The position numbers were made by a program, and so were the translations under genes. 32,226 nt of DNA from an uncultured Clostridia bacterium (GTDB lineage Bacteria > Bacillota > Clostridia > Oscillospirales > Acutalibacteraceae): assembly GCA_930990065.1 (NCBI GenBank), contig CAKNOA010000023.1, positions 1-32,226 on the forward strand. Reading direction: 5' to 3'. The notes under the pieces were generated by a model. It was not told the origin of the DNA. It was given only the letters and a program-made list of their open reading frames with translations, and ran no database searches. This document shows positions 14,918-22,696 of the stretch, in pieces. Within the stretch, counting starts at the first letter, position 1. Every line of letters begins with the position of its first letter.

Positions 14918-16135
14918 TTAATTCTGCCGGTAATGGGCCAGAAAATCCTTCAGCCGGTCGCAGGCTTCCTGCAGTACCGAAACTTCGGGCAAATACACAA
15001 TCCGAAAATGGTCCGGTTCTTCCCAATGGAAGCCGCCGCCGTGGGTGACCAGAATGTGCTTTTCCTTCAGGAAATCCAGCACCAGCCGTTCATCATCCAC
15101 CAGCCCGAACTTTTTGCGGTCCAGTTTCGGGAAGATGTAAAACGCCGCCTGGGGTTTGACCGCCGTGACGCCGTCAATCTCATTTAATGCCCGGGTGATC
15201 ACTTCGCGCTGTTCGTAAATCCGCCCGCCGGGCACCAGCATCTCTTTGGTGCTATCCAGGCATGAAAGGGCCGCGGGGATCAGGGACTGGGCCGGTACAT
15301 TGGAACACAGCCGCATAGACGAAAGCAGATTCAGCCCTTCGATATAATCGGTTACATTCCTTTTGTCACCGCTCAGGCACATCCATCCACAGCGGTACCC
15401 CGCCAACAAGTGGGATTTGGAAAGGCCATTAAACGTAATGCAAAACAGGTCCGGCGCCAGGGAAGCAATGGACGTGTGGGTTTTGCCGTCCATGACCAAC
15501 CGGTCATAAATTTCATCGGCAAACAGAATCAGCCCGTTTTCCCGGGCGATCTGCACGATCTGCTCCAGCACTTCCTTCGGATACAGCGCCCCGGTGGGGT
15601 TATTGGGGTTGATAATCACAATGCCCTTGGTACGGGGCGTCACTTTCCGCCGCATATCCTGAATATCCGGGTACCAGTTGGCCTGTTCATCGCACCGGTA
15701 ATGTACCGCCGTGCCGCCGGCCAATGTCACCGACGCCGTCCACAGCGGATAATCCGGCGCCGGTACCAGCACTTCATCGCCGTTATCCAGCAGCCCCTGC
15801 ATAGTCAGGGTGATTAGTTCACTGACCCCGTTGCCGGTGTATACGTCGTCTACCGTCAGCCCCTCAATACCCTTGCTGCTTTCATACCCCACAATGGCTT
15901 CCCGTGCCGCCAGGAGCCCTTTGGAATCGGAATACCCTTCCGTATCCGTCAGCTGCCGCGCCATGGCCTCCACCACGGGCTGCGGCGCCCGGAACCCAAA
16001 CGGGGCCGGGTTGCCGATATTCAGTTTCAAAATCGTTTCGCCGGCCTGGCTCATCCGGTCGGCTTCTTCCATAATCGGGCCGCGGATGTCGTAGCACACA
16101 TGATCCAGTTTTGAAGATTTGGTAAATGTTCTCAT
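14918..16135 (-). CDS. alaA: AlaA-type pyruvate/glutamate (alanine) aminotransferase
   Basis: This PLP-dependent class I aminotransferase of 405 residues is the same length as E. coli AlaA and very like it along the whole chain: KSSKL..VCYDIRGP at the N-terminus, LKLNIGNPAPFGF, EGYSDSKGL, DYPLWTASV, IINPNNPTGA, FADEIYDR and ITFNGLSKSH, where the Lys of SKSH binds PLP. A late Arg in HFRIVYLP would bind the substrate carboxylate. It should make alanine from pyruvate with glutamate as amino donor, in the cytoplasm. The ATG at 16135 has AAGGAAG upstream. It is preceded by a T-box leader, so expression should rise when a specific tRNA, probably tRNA-Ala, is uncharged. Other aminotransferase substrates remain possible. 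Confidence 0.92.
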   Translation of the reverse strand: MRTFTKSSKLDHVCYDIRGPIMEEADRMSQAGETILKLNIGNPAPFGFRAPQPVVEAMARQLTDTEGYSDSKGLLAAREAIVGYESSKGIEGLTVDDVYTGNGVSELITLTMQGLLDNGDEVLVPAPDYPLWTASVTLAGGTAVHYRCDEQANWYPDIQDMRRKVTPRTKGIVIINPNNPTGALYPKEVLEQIVQIARENGLILFADEIYDRLVMDGKTHTSIASLAPDLFCITFNGLSKSHLLAGYRCGWMCLSGDKRNVTDYIEGLNLLSSMRLCSNVPAQSLIPAALSCLDSTKEMLVPGGRIYEQREVITRALNEIDGVTAVKPQAAFYIFPKLDRKKFGLVDDERLVLDFLKEKHILVTHGGGFHWEEPDHFRIVYLPEVSVLQEACDRLKDFLAHYRQN

Positions 16136-16198
16136 AAAACTTCTTCCTTTCTACAGGTAAGGTTCATTGTGGCCGGCAGTAAACCGATGGTTGCATAC

Positions 16199-16243
16199 AT
16201 AAAAAAACGCCCTGTGAACAGTCAAAAAACTGTTCACAGGGCG
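16199..16243 (-). terminator. T-box regulated terminator
   Basis: Minus-strand CGCCCTGTGAACAGT (16243-16229) pairs perfectly with ACTGTTCACAGGGCG (16222-16208) around a TTTTTG loop and is followed by seven T residues (16207-16201). It lies directly after the T-box sequence, as expected for the attenuator. Confidence 0.95.
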
Positions 16244-16512
16244 AGACAAAACCCGTGTTACCACCTGTGTTCGAAGGAATTCCCTTCGCACTCTGCCAGT
16301 ACCGCAAAGATACGGCTCCCCGTTAACGGGAGGAACCCGTTGACGCCTACTAAATGCCGTTTTAAGCACCGTTGGGGCCACAGCTCCGGGACTGCTTCCT
16401 TGGCCGCCGGCGGAAGACTTGCACCCCGCCACTTTGTAAAATGGCCCGTCTTCTCTCTGGCACAACCGGCACGGTCAAACTACTTGTTCCCTTCCTTGCC
16501 TTTTTTATATTA
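16199..16512 (-). ncRNA. T-box leader controlling alaA
   Basis: A transcript of about 310 nt runs from the promoter to the terminator. T-box hallmarks in order on the minus strand: GGAACAAGTAG at the base of Stem I, CAGAGAG (AG bulge), a GAAGAC/GTCTTC distal stem, GGAAGCAG that places GCA (16395-16393) as the candidate specifier codon for alanine, and the T-box sequence AGGTGGTAACACGG (16266-16253). Its TGGT bulge would pair with an ACCA tRNA end, which tRNA-Ala has. Then comes the terminator. Uncharged tRNA would favour the antiterminator and read-through into alaA. T-box class: sure; specifier: moderately sure. Confidence 0.92.
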
Positions 16513-16517
16513 GGTTA

Positions 16518-16546
16518 AGAGTAGCACAAAGCAAGCGGAAAGTCAA
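16518..16546 (-). promoter_or_regulatory. Promoter of the T-box leader and alaA
   Basis: Minus-strand TTGACT (16546-16541) and TACTCT (16523-16518) are spaced by 17 bp. The -35 begins only 9 bp after the upp stop codon. Confidence 0.72.
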
Positions 16547-16555
16547 CGCCGTTTT

Positions 16556-17194
16556 TTACAAAGTGCCGAAAATCCGGTCGCCGGCATCCCCCAGCCCGGG
16601 TACGATGTAGCCGTGGTCATTCAGGTGGTCATCCACCGCGGCGCAGATCACCGGAATATCGGGGTGCGCTTTGGTAAACGCTTCAATACCTTCCGGAGCG
16701 GCGATAATGCACACGAATTTAATCGACTTCGGATTACTCTTCTTCAGAATCGTCACGGCGTCAATGGCCGAACCGCCGGTAGCCAGCATGGGATCGAGCA
16801 GAATCACATCGCGTTCCTGGATGTCCATGGGCAGCTTGCTGTAGTATTCCACCGGAGCCAGGGTCTGCGGGTCACGGTACAGGCCGATATGGCCGACTTT
16901 TGCCGCCGGTACCAAGCTGAGCACCCCGTCCACCATGCCGAGCCCGGCACGCAGGATGGGTACAAACGCCAGTTTCCGTCCGGCGATCACTTCGGTTTTG
17001 GCCGGTGCCACCGGGGTTTCCACCTGGGTTTCCATCAGGGGCAGATCGCGGGTGGCTTCGTAGCATTCCAGCGTGGCAATTTCGCTGACCAGCTGCCGGA
17101 ATTCCTTCGAGCCCGTGTTTTTATCCCGCAGGTACGTGAGCTTGTGTTTAATGAGCGGATGATCCATCACAAAGACATTTTCGCTGTACTGCAT
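16556..17194 (-). CDS. upp: Uracil phosphoribosyltransferase
   Basis: Upp converts uracil and PRPP to UMP in pyrimidine salvage. The 212 residues match the family length of about 209. Landmarks are [17 protein letters not shown] at the N-terminus, [14 protein letters not shown], the PRPP-binding loop [10 protein letters not shown], and the C-terminal [17 protein letters not shown] that binds uracil. The ATG at 17194 has GGAGG upstream. It is the last gene of the fhs-tsaE-tsaB-rpiB-upp operon, 33 bp after rpiB. No hairpin terminator follows before the alaA promoter. Confidence 0.97.
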   Translation of the reverse strand: MQYSENVFVMDHPLIKHKLTYLRDKNTGSKEFRQLVSEIATLECYEATRDLPLMETQVETPVAPAKTEVIAGRKLAFVPILRAGLGMVDGVLSLVPAAKVGHIGLYRDPQTLAPVEYYSKLPMDIQERDVILLDPMLATGGSAIDAVTILKKSNPKSIKFVCIIAAPEGIEAFTKAHPDIPVICAAVDDHLNDHGYIVPGLGDAGDRIFGTL

Positions 17195-17227
17195 GGTGAT
17201 GTTGCCTCCTTTTTCTAAACAATTCGC

Positions 17228-17677
17228 TTATTCCAGTGCTTCCCCGTTTTCCAAAGCGGCAATCTGCGCAATACGCCGTGCATGGCGGCCGCCTTCAAAC
17301 GGAGTATGCAGAAAAATATCGGCCAGTTTTACAGCCGTTTTTTCATCGATAACCCGGCCCCCCATGGCCAGAATGTTGGCATCGTTGTGGCGGCGGGTCA
17401 TTTCGGCACAGTATTCGTTGGTGCAGACCGCCGCCCGAATGCCTTTCACTTTATTGGCCGCCATGGAAATACCAATGCCGGTTCCGCAGCACAAAACCCC
17501 TTTTTCGCATTCGCCCGATGCCACGCTGTGGGCCACCCGGGCCGCAAAAATAGCATAATCCACCGATTCTTCCGAATCGGTACCGAAATCCTTATACGGG
17601 ATTCCCTGCTGCTGCAAATAGGCCTTGACGGCCTCCTTAATTTTATATCCGCCGTGGTCGGCACCCAGTGCGATCAT
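17228..17677 (-). CDS. rpiB: Ribose-5-phosphate isomerase B
   Basis: RpiB interconverts ribose 5-phosphate and ribulose 5-phosphate in the non-oxidative pentose phosphate pathway. The 149 residues match the RpiB/LacAB family: ALGADHGGYKIKEA at the N-terminus, YAIFAARVA, then LCCGTGIGISMAANK with the catalytic cysteine, and NDANILAMGGRVI. An allose-phosphate isomerase role is known for some relatives, but the context favours RpiB. Its ATG overlaps the tsaB stop by ATGA, so the two are translationally coupled. Ribose 5-phosphate feeds PRPP, the cosubstrate of the next gene, upp. Confidence 0.96.
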   Translation of the reverse strand: MIALGADHGGYKIKEAVKAYLQQQGIPYKDFGTDSEESVDYAIFAARVAHSVASGECEKGVLCCGTGIGISMAANKVKGIRAAVCTNEYCAEMTRRHNDANILAMGGRVIDEKTAVKLADIFLHTPFEGGRHARRIAQIAALENGEALE

Positions 17678-18384
17678 GATGTTGCGCCCTCCATTCGTTT
17701 TTTCAGTTCCCGCTGTGCCTGCGGCAGGCGCAGATACACCGGCAAAAGTTCTTCGGCCGAAACCGTTTTCCCTTCTTTGACGGCTTTAGTGGCGGCCAAG
17801 GCCACCCCACTGGCCCGCTGCATGCGCAACGGTTCCGGTGCCAGCTGCAACGAAAGGCCCGCAAGTTCCGGCGCCTGCATGCACAAGTTCGCGCCATCCC
17901 CCACCAGCACAAAGGAACCGCCCTGTTTTTCCAGGTCTTCCCGCAGCTGTGTCAGGGTAATGGCCCGGTCTTCGCACAGGCGGGTCACTTCCCCGTTTTT
18001 CACCCGGAAGAATGCCTGATACACCTGGCGGCAGCGGGCATCCATCACGGCACACACCACCGCATCCATATGCGCCAGGTTTTCGGCCATGGCCTGCAAA
18101 ACCGACACCCCACAGCAGGGGATGTTTTTCGGAAAGGCCAATCCCTTTACACAGGAAATGCCAATGCGCACCCCGGTAAACGATCCGGGCCCCGCCGAAA
18201 CGGCCAGCAGATCCAAATCGTCTACCCGGCGGCGGGCACACTGCAGCACAAACTGCACCATGGGCATCAGGGTCTGGCTGTGGGTCTGCTTGGTGTTCTG
18301 GTAACTTTCCGCCAGAATCACCCCGTCTTCCATCAGGCAGACCGAAGCGGCTACCGCCGTTGAATCCAGTGCCAAAAGTAACAT
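17674..18384 (-). CDS. tsaB: tRNA t6A biosynthesis protein TsaB
   Basis: TsaB is the ASKHA-fold partner of TsaD in the complex that adds N6-threonylcarbamoyl to A37 of ANN-decoding tRNAs. In 236 residues it has LLALDSTAVAASVCL at the N-terminus, TKQTHSQTLMPMV, and the family motif AVSAGPGSFTGVRIG near residue 63, which forms the TsaD contact helix. A degenerate C-terminal domain follows, as usual. The ATG at 18384 is adjacent to the tsaE stop with no gap, and the stop overlaps rpiB. TsaD and TsaC are not in this window. Confidence 0.95.
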   Translation of the reverse strand: MLLLALDSTAVAASVCLMEDGVILAESYQNTKQTHSQTLMPMVQFVLQCARRRVDDLDLLAVSAGPGSFTGVRIGISCVKGLAFPKNIPCCGVSVLQAMAENLAHMDAVVCAVMDARCRQVYQAFFRVKNGEVTRLCEDRAITLTQLREDLEKQGGSFVLVGDGANLCMQAPELAGLSLQLAPEPLRMQRASGVALAATKAVKEGKTVSAEELLPVYLRLPQAQRELKKRMEGATS

Positions 18385-18855
18385 TTACGCGTTTGCCTCC
18401 TCTTCACACGGTCCCCATCCGGCCGGCAGCGACTCGCCTTCCACCGTAATCACACGGTCGGTCTCTTTTTCCCCCGGTGCCATGTGGATCCAAATGGTTC
18501 CCTCCGGCAGCGCCGCGTCAATGTTTTCGCTCCATTCAATCGCCAGCACCCCGCCGCCATCTACATAATCGAAATATCCGGTGGAATCCAGATCGCCCCA
18601 GCCTTCCACCCGGTACATATCAAAGTGGTACAGCGGAATGTTGCCCCGGTACTCGTGTATCAGCGCAAAGGTCGGGCTCGATACACTGTCGCGTATGCCA
18701 AGCCCCCTGGCTAGGCCCCGGGTAAAGGCTGTTTTCCCCATACCCATTCCGCCGGTATAGGCCAGCACTTCCCCGCCTTTGAGCGAGTGTGCCAGCTTTT
18801 CGGCCAGTGCTTCCGTTTCGGCCACACTGGCCGTATGATACACCTGTTTTTTCAT
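18385..18855 (-). CDS. tsaE: tRNA t6A biosynthesis ATPase TsaE
   Basis: TsaE is the small P-loop ATPase needed for turnover of the TsaBD complex. The 156 residues contain Walker A GGMGMGKT (about 35-42), the SSPTF motif (about 59-63), LYHFDMYR and a GVLAIEWSENI strand, all typical of YjeE/TsaE. The ATG at 18855 lies 3 bp after the fhs stop, and the stop abuts tsaB, so it is embedded in the operon. The TsaE-TsaB order is common in Firmicutes. Confidence 0.95.
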   Translation of the reverse strand: MKKQVYHTASVAETEALAEKLAHSLKGGEVLAYTGGMGMGKTAFTRGLARGLGIRDSVSSPTFALIHEYRGNIPLYHFDMYRVEGWGDLDSTGYFDYVDGGGVLAIEWSENIDAALPEGTIWIHMAPGEKETDRVITVEGESLPAGWGPCEEEANA

Positions 18856-18858
18856 AAA

Positions 18859-20526
18859 TCAGAACAGCCCCGAAATTACGCCATTGGCGTCACAGTCGAT
18901 CTTCTGGGCCGCCGGTACCTTGGGCAGGCCGGGCATGGTCATAATGTCGCCGGCATAGGCCACCACAAACCCCGCCCCGTTGGACAGGCGAACGTCGCGG
19001 ATGGTCACGGTAAAGCCCGTGGGACGGCCCAACAGCTTGGCATTGTCCGACAGGGAATACTGGGTTTTGGCAATGCACACCGGCATATTGTCGCCGCCCA
19101 GCGCCTTGATGTCGCCCAGTGCTTTTTTCGCTTTGGGCGCAAACACGACGCCATCGGCCCCATAGATCTTTTTGGCGATGGTTTCGATCTTTTCTTCGAT
19201 GGTCAGCCCGTCTTCATACAGGAAGTGGAAGGAATTTTCCTTTTCGCAGGCTTCCACCACTTTTTTCGCCAGTTCTACGCCGCCTTCGCCGCCTTTTCCA
19301 AACACTTCGGAAAGGGCAAAATCGGCGCCCCGTTCACGGCAATAGTTTTCAATAAATGCGAGCTCCCCTTCGTCGTCGGTCAGGAACTTGTTGATCGCGA
19401 CTACCACCGGCACACCATACTGGCGCATGTTGTCAATGTGGGCGCCCAAATTCACAATGCCTTTTTCCAGCGCTTCGCGGTTGGGTTTGCCCGTGTCGGC
19501 TTTGGGCACACCGCCGTTATATTTCAGCGCCCGGGCGGTCGCAACGATCACGATGCACGACGGCGTAAGGCCCGCCATCCGGCATTTGATATCCAGGAAT
19601 TTTTCGGCGCCCAAGTCGGAACCGAACCCGGCTTCGGTGATGCAGTAATCCCCCAGCTTCAGCGCCAGCTTCGTTGCCCGCACACTGTTGCAGCCGTGGG
19701 CAATATTGGCAAACGGGCCGCCGTGCATAATGGCCGGCGTACCTTCCAGCGTTTGTACCAAATTGGGGTTGATGGCGTCTTTCAACAGCGCCGCCATGGC
19801 ACCGTCAGCACCCAGGTCACGGGCGTACACCGGTTCACCGGCATAGGTGTAAGCTACCAGCATGTCACCCAGCCGTTTTTTCAGGTCTTCCCGGTCTTTT
19901 GCCAGGCACAAAATGGCCATCACTTCGCTGGCCACCGTAATGATGAACCCGTCTTCTCTGGGAATCCCGTTAATTTTGCCGCCCAAGCCCACCACAATGT
20001 TCCGCAGGGCCCGGTCGTTCATATCCATGCACCGCTTAATCAGGATCCGGCGCTGGTCAATGCCCAATGCATTGCCCTGGTGCATGTGGTTGTCCAGCAT
20101 GGCACACAATAGGTTATTCGCCGACGTAATCGCATGCATGTCCCCGGTAAAGTGCAGGTTGATGTCTTCCATGGGCAACACCTGGGCGTATCCGCCGCCG
20201 GCGGCCCCGCCTTTCACACCAAAAACCGGCCCCAACGACGGTTCCCGCAGGGCGATCACGGCTTTTTTGCCGATTTTAGCCATCGCCTGGCCCAACCCGG
20301 CCGTGGTGGTTGTTTTTCCTTCCCCAGCGGGGGTGGGGTTAATGGCTGTCACCAGAATGAGCTTGCCATTTTTCTCATTTTTCAGCCGGGCAAACAGCTT
20401 TTCGTTCAGTTTGGCTTTATACCGGCCATATAGTTCCAGTTCTTCTTCCTGAATGCCAAGACCTTCTGCGATTTTGGCGATCGGCACCAATGTAGCGGCC
20501 TGTGCAATTTCGATATCACTCAACAA
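18859..20526 (-). CDS. fhs: Formate-tetrahydrofolate ligase
   Basis: This ligase makes 10-formyl-tetrahydrofolate from formate, THF and ATP for purine synthesis and, in acetogens, the methyl branch of the Wood-Ljungdahl pathway. The 555 residues match the family. Landmarks are DIEIAQAA at the start, the nucleotide-binding [17 protein letters not shown] (about 65-81), [28 protein letters not shown] and [12 protein letters not shown]. The start codon is TTG at 20526, with GAGGTG 7 bp upstream; the nearby ATG is out of frame. It leads the fhs-tsaE-tsaB-rpiB-upp operon. Other acetogenesis genes are absent here, so fhs alone does not show acetogenic growth. Confidence 0.97.
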   Translation of the reverse strand: MLSDIEIAQAATLVPIAKIAEGLGIQEEELELYGRYKAKLNEKLFARLKNEKNGKLILVTAINPTPAGEGKTTTTAGLGQAMAKIGKKAVIALREPSLGPVFGVKGGAAGGGYAQVLPMEDINLHFTGDMHAITSANNLLCAMLDNHMHQGNALGIDQRRILIKRCMDMNDRALRNIVVGLGGKINGIPREDGFIITVASEVMAILCLAKDREDLKKRLGDMLVAYTYAGEPVYARDLGADGAMAALLKDAINPNLVQTLEGTPAIMHGGPFANIAHGCNSVRATKLALKLGDYCITEAGFGSDLGAEKFLDIKCRMAGLTPSCIVIVATARALKYNGGVPKADTGKPNREALEKGIVNLGAHIDNMRQYGVPVVVAINKFLTDDEGELAFIENYCRERGADFALSEVFGKGGEGGVELAKKVVEACEKENSFHFLYEDGLTIEEKIETIAKKIYGADGVVFAPKAKKALGDIKALGGDNMPVCIAKTQYSLSDNAKLLGRPTGFTVTIRDVRLSNGAGFVVAYAGDIMTMPGLPKVPAAQKIDCDANGVISGLF

Positions 20527-20558
20527 AACCCATCACCTCATGCATTCATTTTTAACAA

Positions 20559-20564
20559 ATTATA
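20559..20564 (-). promoter_or_regulatory. -10 element of the fhs operon
   Basis: Minus-strand TATAAT (20564-20559) lies 33 bp upstream of the TTG start. No good -35 is found at 16-18 bp, so the operon probably has a moderate or activator-assisted promoter. Confidence 0.55.
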
Positions 20565-20670
20565 TCATAAGAAAGGCCCAAGAAAAAGCAAATTTCCCTC
20601 TTTCTGAAAATTTTCTCTCAATTTGCCATGTTTTTGCAAAACCTTTGCAGGGTTTTTGGGCGGCTTTTCG

Positions 20671-20700
20671 TTGCCGTTTTTGGGGCCTATGTGGTATACT
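20671..20700 (+). promoter_or_regulatory. Promoter of the FtsW/RodA-family gene
   Basis: TTGCCG (20671-20676) and TATACT (20695-20700) are spaced by 18 bp, 52 bp upstream of the ATG at 20752. Confidence 0.55.
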
Positions 20701-20751
20701 AAGAGAAAATTTTGGTTTTTGGCTTTTGCAATTTTCAATGAGGTGCCACCT

Positions 20752-21906
20752 ATGTATCGATTCTTTAACCGTGTGTGGCTGTATCTGCGCCATGTGGATT
20801 ACCTGCTGTTATCGCTGGTTATGGCTGTTTCGCTTTACAGCCTTTTACTTCTCAAAAGCGTATCCCGCGCAACAACGGCCAACTATTTTACGACCCAGCT
20901 GTTCGCCATCATCCTGGGCTTTGTGGGGGCGTGGTTTTTAACCCTGATCGATTACCACACCCTGGGGAACTTCTGGTACCTGATTGCCGGATTCAGCATA
21001 TTTTTAATGCTGTACACCATGGTATTCGGCATTTCCATCACCAACGAAGGGGGCGTCAACGCCAAAGCCTGGATCAGTATTGGCGGCAAAACGTTCCAGT
21101 CTTCGGAACTGGTGAAAATCGCGTTTATGATTACGTTTTCGAAACACCTGGAACTGGTGTGCAGCCGCGGGCTGCAGGACCGCTTTTCCATGGTATTACT
21201 GCTGTTTGCCCATGCCCTTGTTCCTATGGGGCTGTGCCATTTGCAGGGCGACGACGGCGCGGCTGTCATTTTCTTCTTTATGTTTTTGTGCATGAGCTGG
21301 GCGGCCGGTATCCGCAAACGGTATTTTTTGCTGCTGTTTGGGCTGGCGCTGATTGCCGTGCCGCTTTTGTGGCAATTTGTACTCAGCGATTACCAGAAAG
21401 CCCGTTTTACGGCGGTCTATAATCTGGATGATCCGGTAGTCGCCCGGGGCGACGGATACCAGCAGTACCAGGCCCGTATTTCCATTGGATCCGGCCAATT
21501 TTTCGGGCGTGGGCTGTTCCAGGGGCCTCGGGTAGAAAATAACAGCGTGACTTTCCAGCAGAGCGACTTCATCTTTTCGGTCGCCGGGGAAGAATTGGGC
21601 TTTGTCGGCTGCCTGCTGATCCTCCTCCTGTTGTTCCTGCTCCTTGGCCGCGTCTTGTACGATGGGCTGAAGACCAAAGACCTCATGGGCCGCTGCCTGT
21701 GCGCCGGTTTCTTTGGCTGGGTGGCTTCCCAGACGGTGTTTAACATCGGCATGTGCCTGGCCCTCTTGCCGGTTATGGGCGTAACACTGCCGTTCTTCAG
21801 CGGCGGCGGTTCGTCGGCTATGTGTCTCTATTTTGGCTATGGATTGGTGCAAAATGTATTCCGCCATCACAAAGATGTTTCGGGGCTGAACCTGAGGCGG
21901 TTATAA
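20752..21906 (+). CDS. FtsW/RodA/SpoVE (SEDS) family peptidoglycan glycosyltransferase
   Basis: SEDS proteins polymerise lipid II into glycan strands. The product (384 residues) has about ten hydrophobic segments and the SEDS core: NAKAWISIGGKTFQSSELVKI in the first half, then QYQARISIGSGQFFGRGLFQG, and QQSDFIFSVAGEELGF, where the Asp of SDFIF is the catalytic residue. PFFSGGGSSAMC follows near the C-terminus. The spacing favours a RodA-type over a SpoVE-type member, but no PBP2 partner, mreB or sporulation gene is adjacent, so the paralogue is left open. The frame is open further upstream; the ATG at 20752 is chosen for its GAGGTG 6 bp upstream. Monocistronic. Confidence 0.9.
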   Translation: MYRFFNRVWLYLRHVDYLLLSLVMAVSLYSLLLLKSVSRATTANYFTTQLFAIILGFVGAWFLTLIDYHTLGNFWYLIAGFSIFLMLYTMVFGISITNEGGVNAKAWISIGGKTFQSSELVKIAFMITFSKHLELVCSRGLQDRFSMVLLLFAHALVPMGLCHLQGDDGAAVIFFFMFLCMSWAAGIRKRYFLLLFGLALIAVPLLWQFVLSDYQKARFTAVYNLDDPVVARGDGYQQYQARISIGSGQFFGRGLFQGPRVENNSVTFQQSDFIFSVAGEELGFVGCLLILLLLFLLLGRVLYDGLKTKDLMGRCLCAGFFGWVASQTVFNIGMCLALLPVMGVTLPFFSGGGSSAMCLYFGYGLVQNVFRHHKDVSGLNLRRL

Positions 21907-21913
21907 CGTACAA

Positions 21914-21954
21914 AAAGAAAGGTGCTTTTTCTGACACAAGCACCTTTCTTTTTT
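21914..21954 (+). terminator. Intrinsic terminator of the FtsW/RodA-family gene
   Basis: AAAGAAAGGTGCTT (21914-21927) pairs with AAGCACCTTTCTTT (21938-21951) with a 10-nt loop and a following T-run. Confidence 0.9.
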
Positions 21955-21960
21955 CCTTTC

Positions 21961-21989
21961 TTGCATCGAAACGGGAAACCCGGTATAAT
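21961..21989 (+). promoter_or_regulatory. Promoter of the isochorismatase/MFS/DUF1643 operon
   Basis: TTGCAT (21961-21966) and TATAAT (21984-21989) are spaced by 17 bp. The spacer contains a short dyad, CGGG-AAA-CCCG, which might be an operator but is short enough to be chance. Confidence 0.8.
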
Positions 21990-22018
21990 CAATCCATATA
22001 GCAAAGGAGCTGTTTTTC

Positions 22019-22696
22019 GTGAATCAATCCCCTCGTGCCGCTCTGCTGGTCATTGACATGCAGAACGGATTTTTAAACCCCGCATCGGCCCAGTGCATCC
22101 GTATGGCGGCCGCTACGGTTCCGGCCTGCGCGGCGGCGATCAAAAAGGCCCGGGCCCTACATATCCCGGTCTTCTATATTAAACGGCAGTACCGGATGGA
22201 CGGCACCGACGTGGAACTGTGCCGCTATGCTTCCTGGAAGGCCGGTGGCTGTGCCATGACCCCGGGCAGCCATGGGCCCATTTCGGAAGAATTCCCCCCG
22301 GAATTGCAACCCCAGGATACCGATTATGTGGTAGTAAAACCCCGGTTTTCGGCGTTTTTTGCCACCCTACTGGATATGATCCTGCGGCGGATGGGGATCG
22401 ACACGGTTTTGCTCACCGGCACGACCACGCCCAACTGCATCCGCACCACCTGTTACGACGCGTTGTCGCTGGATTACACGGTGGCCATTTTGCCGGAATG
22501 CTGTTCCTCCCAAACGGAAGCCATTCAGCAAGCCAACATGCAGGATATGGCCACCATCGGTGCCTTTATGCTGCCGCTTGCCGATTTTCTGGCTCAGGGC
22601 ACCGGCCCCCTGCTTCCCACCTGGGAAAAGGAACAAGCCGCCCGCCAGGCCATACAGGCGCCATACATCCAAGGGGAGGAACACCCCGCCCTATGA
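22019..22696 (+). CDS. Isochorismatase-like cysteine hydrolase
   Basis: This superfamily hydrolyses amides or ureas (nicotinamide, N-carbamoylsarcosine, biuret) or the isochorismate vinyl ether. The product (225 residues) shows the catalytic triad: Asp13 in LLVIDMQNGF, Lys107 in VVVKPRFSAF and Cys140 in TGTTTPNCIRTT. The segment TTC after the cysteine and the helix SSQTEAIQQANMQDM fit the family. Start is GTG at 22019 with AAAGGAG 9 bp upstream; no alternative ATG fits. Its last codons overlap the next gene by ATGA, so it is translated together with an MFS transporter. The substrate is unknown; the context suggests a compound imported or exported by the partner. Confidence 0.9.
   Translation: MNQSPRAALLVIDMQNGFLNPASAQCIRMAAATVPACAAAIKKARALHIPVFYIKRQYRMDGTDVELCRYASWKAGGCAMTPGSHGPISEEFPPELQPQDTDYVVVKPRFSAFFATLLDMILRRMGIDTVLLTGTTTPNCIRTTCYDALSLDYTVAILPECCSSQTEAIQQANMQDMATIGAFMLPLADFLAQGTGPLLPTWEKEQAARQAIQAPYIQGEEHPAL

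Noticed and set aside
18787-20112. A 441-codon open frame on the plus strand opposite fhs and tsaE
   Set aside because: Composition rich in His, Gln, Phe and Gly is typical of the reverse complement of a coding gene, and fhs on the other strand is certain.
20551-20560. Rex operator in the fhs promoter
   Set aside because: Only the left half (TTGTTAA on the minus strand) is present; the other half does not match.
21967-21989. CGGG-AAA-CCCG dyad in the isochorismatase promoter as an operator
   Set aside because: Four-base arms are too short to distinguish from chance; mentioned only under the promoter.
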